This document shows positions 26,070 to 34,834 of a stretch of 64,000 bases of DNA, piece by piece. How positions within the stretch are numbered: the first letter of the stretch is position 1; every line of letters starts with the position of its first letter. The DNA is from Stenotrophomonas maltophilia. Its GTDB lineage: Bacteria > Pseudomonadota > Gammaproteobacteria > Xanthomonadales > Xanthomonadaceae. The notes below the pieces were generated by a model. The model did not search any database. It worked only from the letters and a program-made list of their open reading frames with translations, and had not been told where the DNA came from. The translations under genes and the position numbers were made by a program. The stretch lies in NCBI RefSeq assembly GCF_002799245.1, contig NZ_NEQV01000001.1, positions 861,000 through 924,999 on the forward strand, in the 5' to 3' direction.

Positions 26070-26365
26070 GGGGGTTTCCTGGGGGCGGGAATCGGGAGTG
26101 CGTAGCCTGCGCGCTTTGCGGTGGCGGATTAAGCCTCGCCCCGGGAAAACACTGTTGACCCTGATTCACAAGTAAAGGCCGGAACGCCGCTGCAGGTGCA
26201 AAAGCCGCACTGCCGTTGCCGGACCGGGCCGAGGCCCGGCTGACCGGCAGGAAACCGCCGGGCATGAGCTCGGCTCTACAAGGCCCTCAAGGCCGACGCC
26301 TGCTCCACAACACAGAACCCCCGGCATGCCGGGGGTTCTGGGTGACGCGCTTGCCTGTGATCGGC
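26070..26365. other. Gap between the MFS gene and terC
   Basis: 296 bases without a gene. The part next to 26070 should hold the exporter promoter. It also has imperfect GC-rich inverted repeats (CGGGCCGAGGCCCG around 26226) and the terC terminator. Nothing else was seen. Confidence 0.6.
26313..26340. terminator. Terminator hairpin after terC
   Basis: A perfect palindrome CAGAACCCCCGGCATGCCGG followed by GGGTTCTG, 25 bases beyond the terC stop. Stem of 12 or more bases. Confidence 0.65.
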
Positions 26366-27115
26366 TTACCAGTTGCCGGCGCCCGGCACGTTGTGATCGC
26401 GGGCGCGGCGGCGCATCAGCAGGTTCAGCCACTCCACCAGCACCGAGAAGCCCATTGCGGCGTAGATGTAGGGCTTGGGCACGTGCACGTCCAGGCCGTC
26501 CAGGATCAGCACCGCACCAATCATCAGGATGAAGGCCAGGGCCAGCATCTTCACGGTCGGGTTGGCATCGATGAAGCGGCCCAGCGGGTTGGCGGCCAGC
26601 AGCATCACCAGCACCGACAGCAGGATGGCGGCAACCATCACCGGGATGTGGTCGGCGATGCCGACGGCAGTGATCACCGAGTCCAGCGAGAACACGATGT
26701 CGATCACCGCGATCTGGGCGATCACGTAGCCGAACACGGCCGAAGCCTTGGTGGTGCTGGGGTCTTCGTCCTCGCCACCGCTGATCAGTTCCTTGATCTC
26801 CATGCAGCCCTTGATGATCAGGAACAGGCCACCGACGATCAGCACCAGGTCGCGGATGGAAATGCCCATGCCGGCCACGGTGAACAGGTTGGCCGCCATG
26901 TGCGCCAGGTAGGCCAGCGACACCAGCAGGCCGATGCGGGTGATGCAGGCCACCGCGATGCCGAGCTTGCGTGCGAACGGGCGACGCTCTTCCGGCAGCT
27001 TGCTGACCGCGATGGAAATGAATACCAGGTTGTCGATGCCGAGCACGATTTCCAGCGCGCTGAGCGTGAACAGGGTCACCCAGGCATTGGGGTCGGCGAG
27101 GAACTCAAAGGACAT
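26366..27115 (-). CDS. TerC-family membrane protein
   Basis: A 249-aa protein with about seven hydrophobic helices. The family motif FTLSALEIVLGIDNLVFIS near residue 17 carries the conserved Glu and Asp in the membrane, repeated in the second half as VIDIVFSLDSVITAVG. TerC/Alx/YoaE proteins act in tellurite resistance and manganese export. The upstream gap of 33 bases is too short for the yybP-ykoY manganese riboswitch seen before many such genes. AAGAG precedes the ATG. Confidence 0.92.
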   Translation of the reverse strand: MSFEFLADPNAWVTLFTLSALEIVLGIDNLVFISIAVSKLPEERRPFARKLGIAVACITRIGLLVSLAYLAHMAANLFTVAGMGISIRDLVLIVGGLFLIIKGCMEIKELISGGEDEDPSTTKASAVFGYVIAQIAVIDIVFSLDSVITAVGIADHIPVMVAAILLSVLVMLLAANPLGRFIDANPTVKMLALAFILMIGAVLILDGLDVHVPKPYIYAAMGFSVLVEWLNLLMRRRARDHNVPGAGNW

Positions 27116-27148
27116 GGAAACTCTTCAAGGCAGTGGGGGAATGGGGTA

Positions 27149-27544
27149 TCAGCCGTAGCTGCCGGCCAGCGCGTGCGGAACAACGACCAGCGCCCAGCAC
27201 AGCAGCACGTTCATCATCAGCACGAACACCGCCGCCGAGCCCATGTCCTTGGCGCGGCCGGCCAGCTCATGGATCTCGCTGCCGTAGCGTTCGATCACCG
27301 CTTCAATAGCGGAGTTGGCCAGCTCCATCGCCAGCACCAGCAGCATCGAGCCGATCAGCAGCGCGCGTTCGACCGGGGTCTGGCCCAGCCAGATCGCGAC
27401 CGGCGTCAGCATCACCAGCAGGTATACCTCCAGCCGGAACGAGGACTCGTGCAGCCAGGCAGCGCGCAGGCCCTGCCAGGACCAGCGGGCGGCCTGGAAG
27501 ATGCGGCGCGGGCCGCGGGGCATGTGTCCGAACTGATCAGCCAC
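27149..27544 (-). CDS. dgkA: Diacylglycerol kinase
   Basis: Phosphorylates diacylglycerol to phosphatidic acid in the inner membrane, recycling lipid from osmoregulated glucan synthesis. It has three hydrophobic helices and the signature ELANSAIEAVIERYGSEIHE followed by LAGRAKDMGSAAV. The N-terminus aligns with E. coli DgkA (AARWSWQGLRAAW). The start is uncertain: I use GTG at 27544 (131 aa); ATG at 27523 (124 aa) or ATG at 27595 (148 aa) are possible, and none has a strong ribosome-binding site. Confidence 0.9.
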   Translation of the reverse strand: MADQFGHMPRGPRRIFQAARWSWQGLRAAWLHESSFRLEVYLLVMLTPVAIWLGQTPVERALLIGSMLLVLAMELANSAIEAVIERYGSEIHELAGRAKDMGSAAVFVLMMNVLLCWALVVVPHALAGSYG

Positions 27545-27757
27545 AGGTGGAACATCCAGCAACAGGGGCGCGGCGCAGCGACCGCTCAGACGCACGGCAG
27601 GGAATCATGGGTGCACAGGAATAGGCAGATGGCCGCCATTTTGCCACAAGGCCGCCAACCGCACCCCGCGCCGGCCCGCTGAACGGCCTGCCAGGGGCAA
27701 GCACCGGGCCGGGCCGTGCTCCTATGATGGATGCCCCCTTGCCTGCTGGAGCGCCTG

Positions 27758-28459
27758 ATGTCCCGTCGCCGTAACTGCCTGCTGATGCTGGGCCTGCTGA
27801 CTGCCGCACCGCTTGCCCAGGCCCTGGGCCCGGCCAAGCCGCCGCAGGTGCCCGGACAGGTTTCCAACGTGGCCTGGGCCGGCGACATGGCCCGCTTCGC
27901 CAGCGCCGACCAGTCCAACCCGCCGCCGCGCGGTGGCATCGAGTTCATCGGCAGTTCCTCGATCCGCATGTGGGAGAGCCTGGCGGCGGACTTCCCCGGC
28001 CAGCCGGTCTTCAACCGCGGCTTCGGTGGTTCGGAAGTGCGCGACAGCACCTGGTATGCCGACCGCATCGTGGTGCCCTATGCGCCGTGCAAGGTGTTCT
28101 TCTACGCCGGTGACAACGACCTCAACAGCGGTCGCAGCGCCGTGCAGGTGCGCGATGATGTGGTCGCCTTCGTGCAGCGCGTGCACCGCGACCTGCCGAA
28201 GACCAGGGTGGAGTACCTGTCGATCAAGCCGAGCCCGTCGCGCGCGCACCTGCTGCCGGCGATCAACGAAGCCAATACGCTGATCAAGGCCGCGCTGGCC
28301 AAGCTGCCCAACACCGGCTTCACCGACGTCCACACGCCGATGCTCGGCGCCGATGGCCAGCCGGACGCGACGCTGTTCCGCGAGGACATGCTGCACATGA
28401 CCCCGGCCGGCTACGCGATCTGGACCAGGGCGCTGGCACCGAAGGTCAACTGCAACTGA
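27758..28459 (+). CDS. Secreted SGNH/GDSL hydrolase
   Basis: A 233-aa exported esterase-like protein. The signal peptide ends near residue 23 (LAQA). Block I is GIEFIGSSSIRMW with the nucleophilic Ser, block II NRGFGGSEVRD with the oxyanion Gly, block III YAGDNDLNSGR with the oxyanion Asn, and block V EDMLHMTPAGY with Asp and His. All catalytic residues are present. The substrate is unknown. GGAG at 27747-27750 supports this start over an upstream in-frame ATG. TATGAT at 27723 may be a -10. Confidence 0.88.
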   Translation: MSRRRNCLLMLGLLTAAPLAQALGPAKPPQVPGQVSNVAWAGDMARFASADQSNPPPRGGIEFIGSSSIRMWESLAADFPGQPVFNRGFGGSEVRDSTWYADRIVVPYAPCKVFFYAGDNDLNSGRSAVQVRDDVVAFVQRVHRDLPKTRVEYLSIKPSPSRAHLLPAINEANTLIKAALAKLPNTGFTDVHTPMLGADGQPDATLFREDMLHMTPAGYAIWTRALAPKVNCN

Positions 28460-28470
28460 GGAAGGCGTGC

Positions 28471-28644
28471 GCCGACCAAGGTCGGCATCTACCCCGATAG
28501 TGCACGTGTTCCGGTAGTTGCCAACCTTGGTTGGCATGGGGCATCGGCGTGCATCGCGCACGCGCTCCGGTAGTTGCCAACCTTGGTTGGCACGGGGCAC
28601 CGGCGTGAATCCTGTTGAAAGCGCCGACCAAGGTCGGCATCTAC
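28471..28644. repeat. Cluster of four GTAG-type palindromes
   Basis: Copies at 28471-28492, 28514-28536, 28570-28592 and 28623-28644. The outer two read GCCGACCAAGGTCGGCATCT then AC; the inner two read GTAGTTGCCAACCTTGGTTG then GCA. The outer pair is on the opposite strand to the inner pair, and the two sets differ in stem bases but keep the GTAG header. It fills the gap between convergent genes. Confidence 0.85.
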
Positions 28645-28662
28645 CGGGCAGCAGGTGCCGCG

Positions 28663-29934
28663 TCAGCGGAAGATCACTGTGGCTTCGGTCCCCTGCCCCG
28701 GCTCGCTGGCCAGGCTGACCTTCCAGCCGAAACGGTCGCACAGCCGGCGCACGATCGACAGGCCCAGCCCGGTGCCCTGCGGGCGACTCGGCTCGGCGCG
28801 GTAGAACGGTTCAAACGCGCGCGACAGCGCCTCGGCGGACATGCCGATGCCGGTATCGCGCACCACCACCCGGTCATCGAGCACCTGCACGTCGATACGC
28901 CCTTCGTCGGTGTAACTGCAGGCGTTGCGCACCAGGTTGCTGACCACCACCTGCAGCACCCGCGGCGGTGCGTGCAGCTGCACCGGGCCTTCGCTGTGCA
29001 GATGCACCGATACCGGCCGGTTGCCCAGCAGCTCGTTGGCATTGTCCACCTCGTAGCGGACGATGTCGTTGACGTCGAACAGCTCGATCTGCGGTTCGAC
29101 GTCGGCCTCGCGGGCCAGGATCAGGAACGCATCGATCACCGCTTCCATGTCACGGCCGGCACGCTGGATGCGCTGCAGGCTGCGGCGCAGGCGTGGTTGC
29201 AGGGTTTCATCGCCCAGGGCCATGTCACTGGCCACGCGGATGACGGTCAACGGCGTGCGCAGCTCATGGCTGGCATCACGGGTGAAGTTGCGCTCGCGGG
29301 CCACGTGCGCGCTGACCCGGTTGGCCAGCGAATGCAGTGCGGCCGCCAGCTGCCGGGTCTCGCCCTGCATGTCCGCCGGCAGCTTGTTCGGCTCCAGATC
29401 GGCGGCCTCGGGATGGCCCGGGTCCCAGCGCGAGACGCGCCGCGCCAGCCAGTTCACCGGCGACACCAGGCGCTTGGAGGCACGGTAGGTGACCCAACTG
29501 GCGCCATACACCGCCAGCAGGGTCAGCAGCACCGGCACGATGCCGAACCAGAACGCCAGCATCTCCGCGCGCGAACGCAGGAACACCAGGTACAGGCGAC
29601 CGGCGGGGCGCACATCGACCAGCACCAGCTGGTCGTCCTTGGGCAGCTCGTGGAAGCCGGGCTCCAGGGTGCGCAGGTTGGCAGGCAATGACAGTGCCGA
29701 CTGCCCATTTTCCAGCAGGTAGCCGCGGATGTTCTGGGTGTTGGGGGGGGGCTGCACCGGCGACGCCTCGTGCAGTGTCCAGTAGTACGCCGCTTCCTCG
29801 CGCAGGGCCGCGCCGACCAGGCTGTGCTTGATCACCAGCGAGACCAGCCAGGCACCGAGCAGGATGCCCAGGCTGGCCAGAACTGCCTGCAGGATGAAGG
29901 CGATACGGATCTTGCGCGGCAGGCCGTGCGGCAT
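28663..29934 (-). CDS. Sensor histidine kinase
   Basis: A 423-aa membrane kinase paired with the regulator encoded upstream. Two transmembrane helices (about 12-35 and 127-148) flank a periplasmic sensor of about 90 residues. HAMP-like, HisKA (FTRDASHELRTPLTVIR, His about 248) and HATPase (NLVRNACSY; VRDTGIGMS; GTGLGLSIVRRL) regions follow. Nine consecutive G on the plus strand at 29743-29751 encode a Pro triplet in the sensor (SPVQPPPNTQ). A TATAAT on the minus strand at 29961-29966 could give its own promoter. The stimulus is not evident; xanthomonad VgrS/ColS-type kinases have a similarly small sensor, but I cannot assign it. Confidence 0.92.
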   Translation of the reverse strand: MPHGLPRKIRIAFILQAVLASLGILLGAWLVSLVIKHSLVGAALREEAAYYWTLHEASPVQPPPNTQNIRGYLLENGQSALSLPANLRTLEPGFHELPKDDQLVLVDVRPAGRLYLVFLRSRAEMLAFWFGIVPVLLTLLAVYGASWVTYRASKRLVSPVNWLARRVSRWDPGHPEAADLEPNKLPADMQGETRQLAAALHSLANRVSAHVARERNFTRDASHELRTPLTVIRVASDMALGDETLQPRLRRSLQRIQRAGRDMEAVIDAFLILAREADVEPQIELFDVNDIVRYEVDNANELLGNRPVSVHLHSEGPVQLHAPPRVLQVVVSNLVRNACSYTDEGRIDVQVLDDRVVVRDTGIGMSAEALSRAFEPFYRAEPSRPQGTGLGLSIVRRLCDRFGWKVSLASEPGQGTEATVIFR

Positions 29935-29960
29935 TGCGGGGTCCCGGTCAGAGCGCTGCG

Positions 29961-29966
29961 ATTATA
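29961..29966 (-). promoter_or_regulatory. Possible -10 of the sensor kinase gene
   Basis: TATAAT on the minus strand, 26 bases before the start codon. No matching -35 was found at 16-18 bases. Confidence 0.3.
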
Positions 29967-29998
29967 GGCAGCGCACTGCGCCGTAGTCGTGCACGGGC

Positions 29999-30028
29999 GA
30001 TGACCGGCGGCAACGCCGGCCGGTCATC
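29999..30028. terminator. Hairpin between response regulator and kinase genes
   Basis: GATGACCGGC pairs with GCCGGTCATC around a GC-rich loop. It lies in the 155-base gap and could reduce read-through from regulator to kinase. Confidence 0.4.
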
Positions 30029-30089
30029 CCCTGCCCTGTGCATGGCGGTTGCCCGGCCGCGCCTGCAGCTGCACCGGCACGGGCCCCGA

Positions 30090-30803
30090 TCAGGCCATCG
30101 GCTGGGCGATATCGGCAATGCGGTAGCCGGCGCTCTGCACGGTGTGCAGCAGCGGACGGTCGAACGGCTTGTCGATGATCTTGCGCAGGTTGTACAGATG
30201 ACTGCGCAGGGTGTCCGAATCCGGCAGGCCGTTGCCCCAGATCTCGCGTTCGATCTCCTGGCGGGTGACCACGCGCGGCGATTCGCGCATCAGGATGGTC
30301 AGCAGGCGCAGGCCGATCGGCGACAGCTGCAGCTCGGTGCCGGCACGGGTGGCACGCATGCTGACCGGATCGAGCACCAGGTCGGCGACCTTCAGCACTT
30401 CCGAACCGACCTGGCGGCGTTCGCGACGGATCAGCGCGCGCAGGCGGGCTTCCAGCTCCTGGATCGCGAACGGCTTGGTCAGGTAGTCATCGGCACCGAA
30501 ACCCAGGCCGGTGAGCTTGTCGTCCAGGGTGTCGCGTGCCGTGAGCATCAGCACCGGTGTGGACTTGCGCGCATCGTTGCGCAGGCGACGGCATACTTCG
30601 ATGCCATCCAGGCGCGGCAACATGAGGTCGAGCACCACGACGTCATAGCTGTTCTCCGCCGCGAGGCGGTAGCCATCCAGGCCGTCCTGTGCATAGTCGA
30701 CTTCGAAGCCGCGACCTTCCAGGTACTCCCCGATCATCTCGGAGATATTGCGGTTGTCTTCGACCACCAGCACCAAGCCGGAAGTCTCCTTCGTCTGACG
30801 CAT
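30090..30803 (-). CDS. OmpR-family response regulator
   Basis: A 237-aa DNA-binding regulator: a receiver domain (LVLVVEDNRNISEMIGEYLEG; phospho-acceptor Asp in VVVLDLMLPRLDG near residue 56; Lys in DYLTKPF) and a C-terminal winged helix (LSPIGLRLLTILMRESPRVV; LRSHLYNLRKIIDKPF; VQSAGYRIAD). AGAGGGA precedes the ATG at 30803, supporting this start over an in-frame ATG at 30836. It should be phosphorylated by the kinase encoded downstream. Confidence 0.94.
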   Translation of the reverse strand: MRQTKETSGLVLVVEDNRNISEMIGEYLEGRGFEVDYAQDGLDGYRLAAENSYDVVVLDLMLPRLDGIEVCRRLRNDARKSTPVLMLTARDTLDDKLTGLGFGADDYLTKPFAIQELEARLRALIRRERRQVGSEVLKVADLVLDPVSMRATRAGTELQLSPIGLRLLTILMRESPRVVTRQEIEREIWGNGLPDSDTLRSHLYNLRKIIDKPFDRPLLHTVQSAGYRIADIAQPMA

Positions 30804-30891
30804 GTGATTCCCTCTAACTTCAGCTTTGTGAAACATGCCGGATCGACGGTGGACGTGATGTGAAGTTCCGTCAAGAGGAAATCAAAACCGT

Positions 30892-31536
30892 TCAGAGCAG
30901 CGGCCTGAGCAGTGGCCAGACGTTGTCCAGCACCTTCGGCTGCGCCTGCGCCGTGGGGTGCAGGCCATCGGCCTGCATCATGCCCGGCTGCAGGGCCACG
31001 CCTTCCAGCAGGAACGGCAGCAGCGGCACTTTGTACTGCGTGGCCAATGCCTTGTAGGCCGCTGCCAGGCGCTGGCGGTAGGCCGGTCCGTAGTTGGGCG
31101 GAACGTCGATGCCCAGCAGCAGCACCTTGGCACCGGCCTTCTGGCTGGCCTGCACCATTTTTTCCAGATTGCCCTGCACCTGCGCCGGGGTCAGCCCGCG
31201 CAGCGCATCGTTGCCGCCCAGCGCGATCACCACCACGGTCGGCTTCTCCCGCGCCAGCAGGCCCGGCAGGCGGGTCAGTGCGCCAGCGGTGGTTTCCCCG
31301 CTCATGCTGGCGTTGACGATGCGCGCCGGGGTTTTCGACTGCTGGCTGACCCGCTGCTGCAGCAGGCTGACCCAGCCGGCGTCGGCAGGGATATTGTGGG
31401 CAGCACTGAGGCTGTCGCCGAGTACCAGCACGGTGCCGGCCGGACCTTTGGCACAGGCCAGCCCGGGCAGCAGCACCAACCCCAGCAGCAGCACCATCAT
31501 CGCGCCGGCTCGCCGGCTCCATCCCTTCTTGCGCAT
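30892..31536 (-). CDS. TesA-like lysophospholipase/arylesterase
   Basis: A 214-aa exported SGNH esterase. The signal peptide ends CAKG. LVLGDSLSAAHNIPADAGW holds the nucleophilic Ser, ALGGNDALRG the oxyanion Asn, and ADGLHPTAQAQ the Asp-His pair. Homologues (TesA/ApeA) hydrolyse acyl-CoA, lysophospholipids and aryl esters in the periplasm. AGGAG before the ATG at 31536 is clear. It is transcribed away from an ABC ATPase and permease, the same set as E. coli tesA-ybbA-ybbP. Confidence 0.92.
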   Translation of the reverse strand: MRKKGWSRRAGAMMVLLLGLVLLPGLACAKGPAGTVLVLGDSLSAAHNIPADAGWVSLLQQRVSQQSKTPARIVNASMSGETTAGALTRLPGLLAREKPTVVVIALGGNDALRGLTPAQVQGNLEKMVQASQKAGAKVLLLGIDVPPNYGPAYRQRLAAAYKALATQYKVPLLPFLLEGVALQPGMMQADGLHPTAQAQPKVLDNVWPLLRPLL

Positions 31537-31557
31537 TGGAGTCTCCTCATCGACAGC

Positions 31558-32259
31558 CTGTCCCCCCGCAGCGCGTCCGTTGCCATCGCCGTCGACCAGG
31601 TCGGCAAGTCCGTGCAGGGCCCGGAGGGTGAAGTCCACATACTGGACAACATCACCCTGACCGTCCATGAAGGCACCAGCGTGGCCATCGTCGGCGCCTC
31701 CGGTTCCGGCAAGACCACCCTGCTCGGCCTGCTGGCCGGGCTGGACCTGCCCAGCCGCGGCCGCATCGAACTGGCCGGCCAGGATCTGGGCCGCCTGGAC
31801 GAAGAAGCACGGGCCCAGCTGCGCGCGCGTGAGGTCGGCTTCGTGTTCCAGAGCTTCCACCTGCTGCCGGCGCTGACCGCTGCGGAAAATGTCGCGCTGC
31901 CGCTGGAACTGGCCGGACGCGAGGACCGCGCACGCGTCGATGAGGTGCTGGAACAGGTCGGCCTCGCTCATCGGGCCCGCCACTACCCGCGCCAGCTGTC
32001 CGGCGGCGAGCAGCAGCGCGTGGCGCTGGCACGTGCCTTCGTCACCCGCCCGCGCATCCTGTTCGCCGACGAGCCGACCGGCTCGCTGGACCATGCCACC
32101 GGCCAGCACATCAGCGACCTGCTGTTTGAACTCAATGCCGGCAGCGGCACCACCCTGGTGCTGGTCACCCACGACCTGCGGCTGGCCCAGCGCTGCCAGT
32201 ACATCCACCGCATCGACAACGGTCGCCTGCTGCCGGTCGAGCATGGGGCACAGGCATGA
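31558..32259 (+). CDS. ABC transporter ATP-binding protein (YbbA-like)
   Basis: A MacB/LolD-type ATPase. Walker A GASGSGKTT, Q-loop FVFQSFHLLPAL, signature LSGGEQQRVALARAF and Walker B RILFADEPTGSLD are intact, with the switch His in LVTHD. The N-terminal strand VAIAVDQVGKSV must be translated, yet no ATG, GTG or TTG lies before it in the short gap to tesA. The candidates are CTG at 31558 (used here), ATC at 31549 (seven bases after GGAG), or GTG at 31612, which would cut into the fold. The stop overlaps the permease start. Its function is probably envelope lipid or lipoprotein handling, by analogy. Confidence 0.88.
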   Translation: MSPRSASVAIAVDQVGKSVQGPEGEVHILDNITLTVHEGTSVAIVGASGSGKTTLLGLLAGLDLPSRGRIELAGQDLGRLDEEARAQLRAREVGFVFQSFHLLPALTAAENVALPLELAGREDRARVDEVLEQVGLAHRARHYPRQLSGGEQQRVALARAFVTRPRILFADEPTGSLDHATGQHISDLLFELNAGSGTTLVLVTHDLRLAQRCQYIHRIDNGRLLPVEHGAQA

Positions 32260-34766
32260 ACCTGCTGCGGCACGCGTGGCGCGCGCTGCGCCGCGAAGCG
32301 CTGGCCGGCGACCTGCTGACCGTGTTCGCTGCGCTGGTGCTGGGCGTGGCGGTGATGACCGCGGTGGGCACGCTGGTGAACCGGGTCAACCTGGCGTTGA
32401 CCGGCAGCGCGGCGGAAATGCTCGGTGGCGACCTCGGCATCGCCGGGCGCGATGACCCGCCGCAGGCGTTCGCCGACGAGGCACGCCGGCGTGGACTGGC
32501 ATACACCCGTATCGCCAGCTTCGGCAGCGTGCTGTTCAACGGCGATGCCAGCCAGATGGCCAGCATCAAGGCCGTGCAGGCGGGCTATCCGCTGCGCGGC
32601 GCGCTGCGGGTACGGGCCACGCCCGGCGGTGCGTTCATCACCGATGCCGGCATGCCTCCCCAGGGCCAGGCCTATGCCGACCCGCGCCTGCTGCAGGGGC
32701 TGGGGCTGAAGGCCGGCGACGACCTCGAATTCGGCGCCGGCACGCTGCGCATCGCCGGCATCATCGAGTCCGAGCCGGACGCCGGTGGCGACCTGCTAAC
32801 GCTCTCCCCCACCCTGCTGGTCAACCGCGCCGACGTGGAAGGCACGGGACTGCTCGGCCCCGGCAGCCGCATCAACTACCGGCTGATGTTCGCTGGAGCG
32901 GCAGACCAGATCGCCACGCTTCGGCAATGGCTGCTGCCACAGGTGAAAGGCCTGCGCCTGCTGAGCGTGGACGATACCCAGCGCGGCGTGCGCCAGGCGT
33001 TCGACCTGGCCGGGCGCTTCCTCGGCCTGAGCGCGCTGCTGGCGGTGCTGCTGGCCGGTGTGGCCACGGCGCTGGCGGCCAACCGCTTCGCGCTGCGCCG
33101 CATCGACCAGGTGGCGATCCTGCGCTGCCTTGGCGCGCGCCAGCGCGACATCCTGCTTGGCCTGGCGCTGCAGCTGCTGATGCTGGCGGTGCCGGCCTGT
33201 GCGCTCGGCATCGGCCTGGGCATGGCCGCGCAGGAAGGCCTGGTGCAGGTACTGGGCAGCCTGGTACCGCAGCGCCTGCCGCTGCCGGAAGCGATGCCGG
33301 CGCTGACCGGCGCCGGCATCGGCCTGTTGCTGCTGTTCGGCTTCGGCCTGCCGCCACTGCTGCGCCTGCGCGGGGTACCGCCGATGCGGGTGCTCAACCG
33401 CTCCTTCGCCGCCCTGCCGCCGGCTTCACTGCTGGCCTATGTGGCGGCGTTGGCGGCCAGTCTGCTGCTGGCGGTACAGGTCACCGGCGACCTGAAGCTG
33501 GCGCTGTGGGTGCTGGGCGGCCTGGCCGCGCTGGCGGTGGCGGCCGGCGTGGTCGGCTACGTGCTGCTGCAGCTGCTGCGCGGCCTGCAGCACCGCCTGC
33601 ACGGCCACTGGCGGCTGGGCCTGGCTGCGCTGACCCGGCGCCGGCTGCTGGCGGTGATGCAGCTTGTCGGGCTGTCGCTGTCGCTGTGCGCGCTGTTACT
33701 GCTGGCGGTGACCGGACCCGGCCTGCTGCAGCAGTGGCGCGAACGGTTGCCCGCGGACACGCCCAATTACTTCCTGATCAACATCCAGCCCGAACAGCGC
33801 GACAGCGTGCTGGCCGCGCTGCGCGGATTGGGTGCCGACGACGCCAGCATCGAACCGATGGCCACCGGCCGCCTGATCGCGATCAACGGCAAGCCGCCGC
33901 TGCGCGTGGACAGGACGGATGAGCAGGATGGCCAGCAGGCGCAGGGCCAACGCGAAGACGACGACGAGAACCGGCCGTTGAACTTCAGCTGGCGCAGCAG
34001 CTTCCCTCCGGCCAATACGCTGATCGAGGGCACGTTCTGGAAGGCGGACAGCACCGCAGCGGAAGCGTCGATCGAAACCGGCTGGGCCAGGCGCTACGGT
34101 GTGCATCCTGGCGACCACATCACGATTGCAGTGGGCGAGCAGGAACGCGCGTTCACCGTGACCAGTGTGCGCAAGGCCGACTGGAACACCTTCCGGCCGA
34201 ACTTCTTCGTGCTGCTGAACCCGAATGCGGTGGGTGACACCCCGCACAACCTGCTGTCGGCGTTCCATCTGCCGGCCGGCAAGGCGGCCGGCCTGGGCGA
34301 GCTGGTCCGCGCGCAGCCGAACCTGTCGCTGCTGGACGTGGACGCGGTGATCTCGCAGGTGCGCGATGTGATGGAACGGGTGGCACAGGCGGTACAGCTG
34401 GTGATGGTGTTCAGCCTGCTGGCCGGCGTGCTGGTGCTGCTGGCCGCGCTGCAGGCCACCGCCGGCGAGCGCCGCTACGACAGCGCGGTGCTGCGCACGC
34501 TGGGCGCGACCCGGCGCCAGCTGCGCGGCGCGGTGCTGGTCGAGTTCGGTGCGCTGGGTGCGCTGGCCGCGCTGCTGGCGGTGGGCGCAGCCGCTGCCAT
34601 CGGCGTAGCGGTCTCGCAGAAGGTGTTCGAGCTGCCGTTGCTGCCGCCGTGGCCGGGCCTGCTGATCGGCGGCGTGGTCGGCATCGGCTTGAGCCTGCTG
34701 GCCGGTTGGTGGGGCACGCGGCGCATCCTGCACACGCCGCCGGCCCTGGCGTTGCGCGAGGCCTGA
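32256..34766 (+). CDS. ABC transporter permease, FtsX-like (YbbP-like)
   Basis: An 836-aa inner-membrane protein with about ten hydrophobic helices arranged as two FtsX-type units. A periplasmic domain (about 45-250) follows the first helix; a second lies at about 495-700 and contains a charged, Gln/Asp-rich insert (DEQDGQQAQGQREDDDEN). The last three helices end with GTRRILHTPPALALREA. It overlaps the ATPase by four bases. The E. coli homologue YbbP has no proven substrate; the tesA link suggests lipid-related work. Confidence 0.92.
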   Translation: MNLLRHAWRALRREALAGDLLTVFAALVLGVAVMTAVGTLVNRVNLALTGSAAEMLGGDLGIAGRDDPPQAFADEARRRGLAYTRIASFGSVLFNGDASQMASIKAVQAGYPLRGALRVRATPGGAFITDAGMPPQGQAYADPRLLQGLGLKAGDDLEFGAGTLRIAGIIESEPDAGGDLLTLSPTLLVNRADVEGTGLLGPGSRINYRLMFAGAADQIATLRQWLLPQVKGLRLLSVDDTQRGVRQAFDLAGRFLGLSALLAVLLAGVATALAANRFALRRIDQVAILRCLGARQRDILLGLALQLLMLAVPACALGIGLGMAAQEGLVQVLGSLVPQRLPLPEAMPALTGAGIGLLLLFGFGLPPLLRLRGVPPMRVLNRSFAALPPASLLAYVAALAASLLLAVQVTGDLKLALWVLGGLAALAVAAGVVGYVLLQLLRGLQHRLHGHWRLGLAALTRRRLLAVMQLVGLSLSLCALLLLAVTGPGLLQQWRERLPADTPNYFLINIQPEQRDSVLAALRGLGADDASIEPMATGRLIAINGKPPLRVDRTDEQDGQQAQGQREDDDENRPLNFSWRSSFPPANTLIEGTFWKADSTAAEASIETGWARRYGVHPGDHITIAVGEQERAFTVTSVRKADWNTFRPNFFVLLNPNAVGDTPHNLLSAFHLPAGKAAGLGELVRAQPNLSLLDVDAVISQVRDVMERVAQAVQLVMVFSLLAGVLVLLAALQATAGERRYDSAVLRTLGATRRQLRGAVLVEFGALGALAALLAVGAAAAIGVAVSQKVFELPLLPPWPGLLIGGVVGIGLSLLAGWWGTRRILHTPPALALREA

Positions 34767-34834
34767 CACCGTTGTGAAATCGCGGGGCGGGCGCGGTTGT
34801 ATGCTGCGCGCCCCATTCCCACGAGATCGCCCGG

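Noticed and set aside
27116-27148. Manganese (yybP-ykoY) riboswitch before terC
   Set aside because: The gap to dgkA is only 33 bases, and none of the riboswitch segments is present.
28471-28644. CRISPR-like array
   Set aside because: Units are palindromes of two types in alternating orientation with irregular spacers, not direct repeats, and no cas gene is present. They fit GTAG-headed REP elements.
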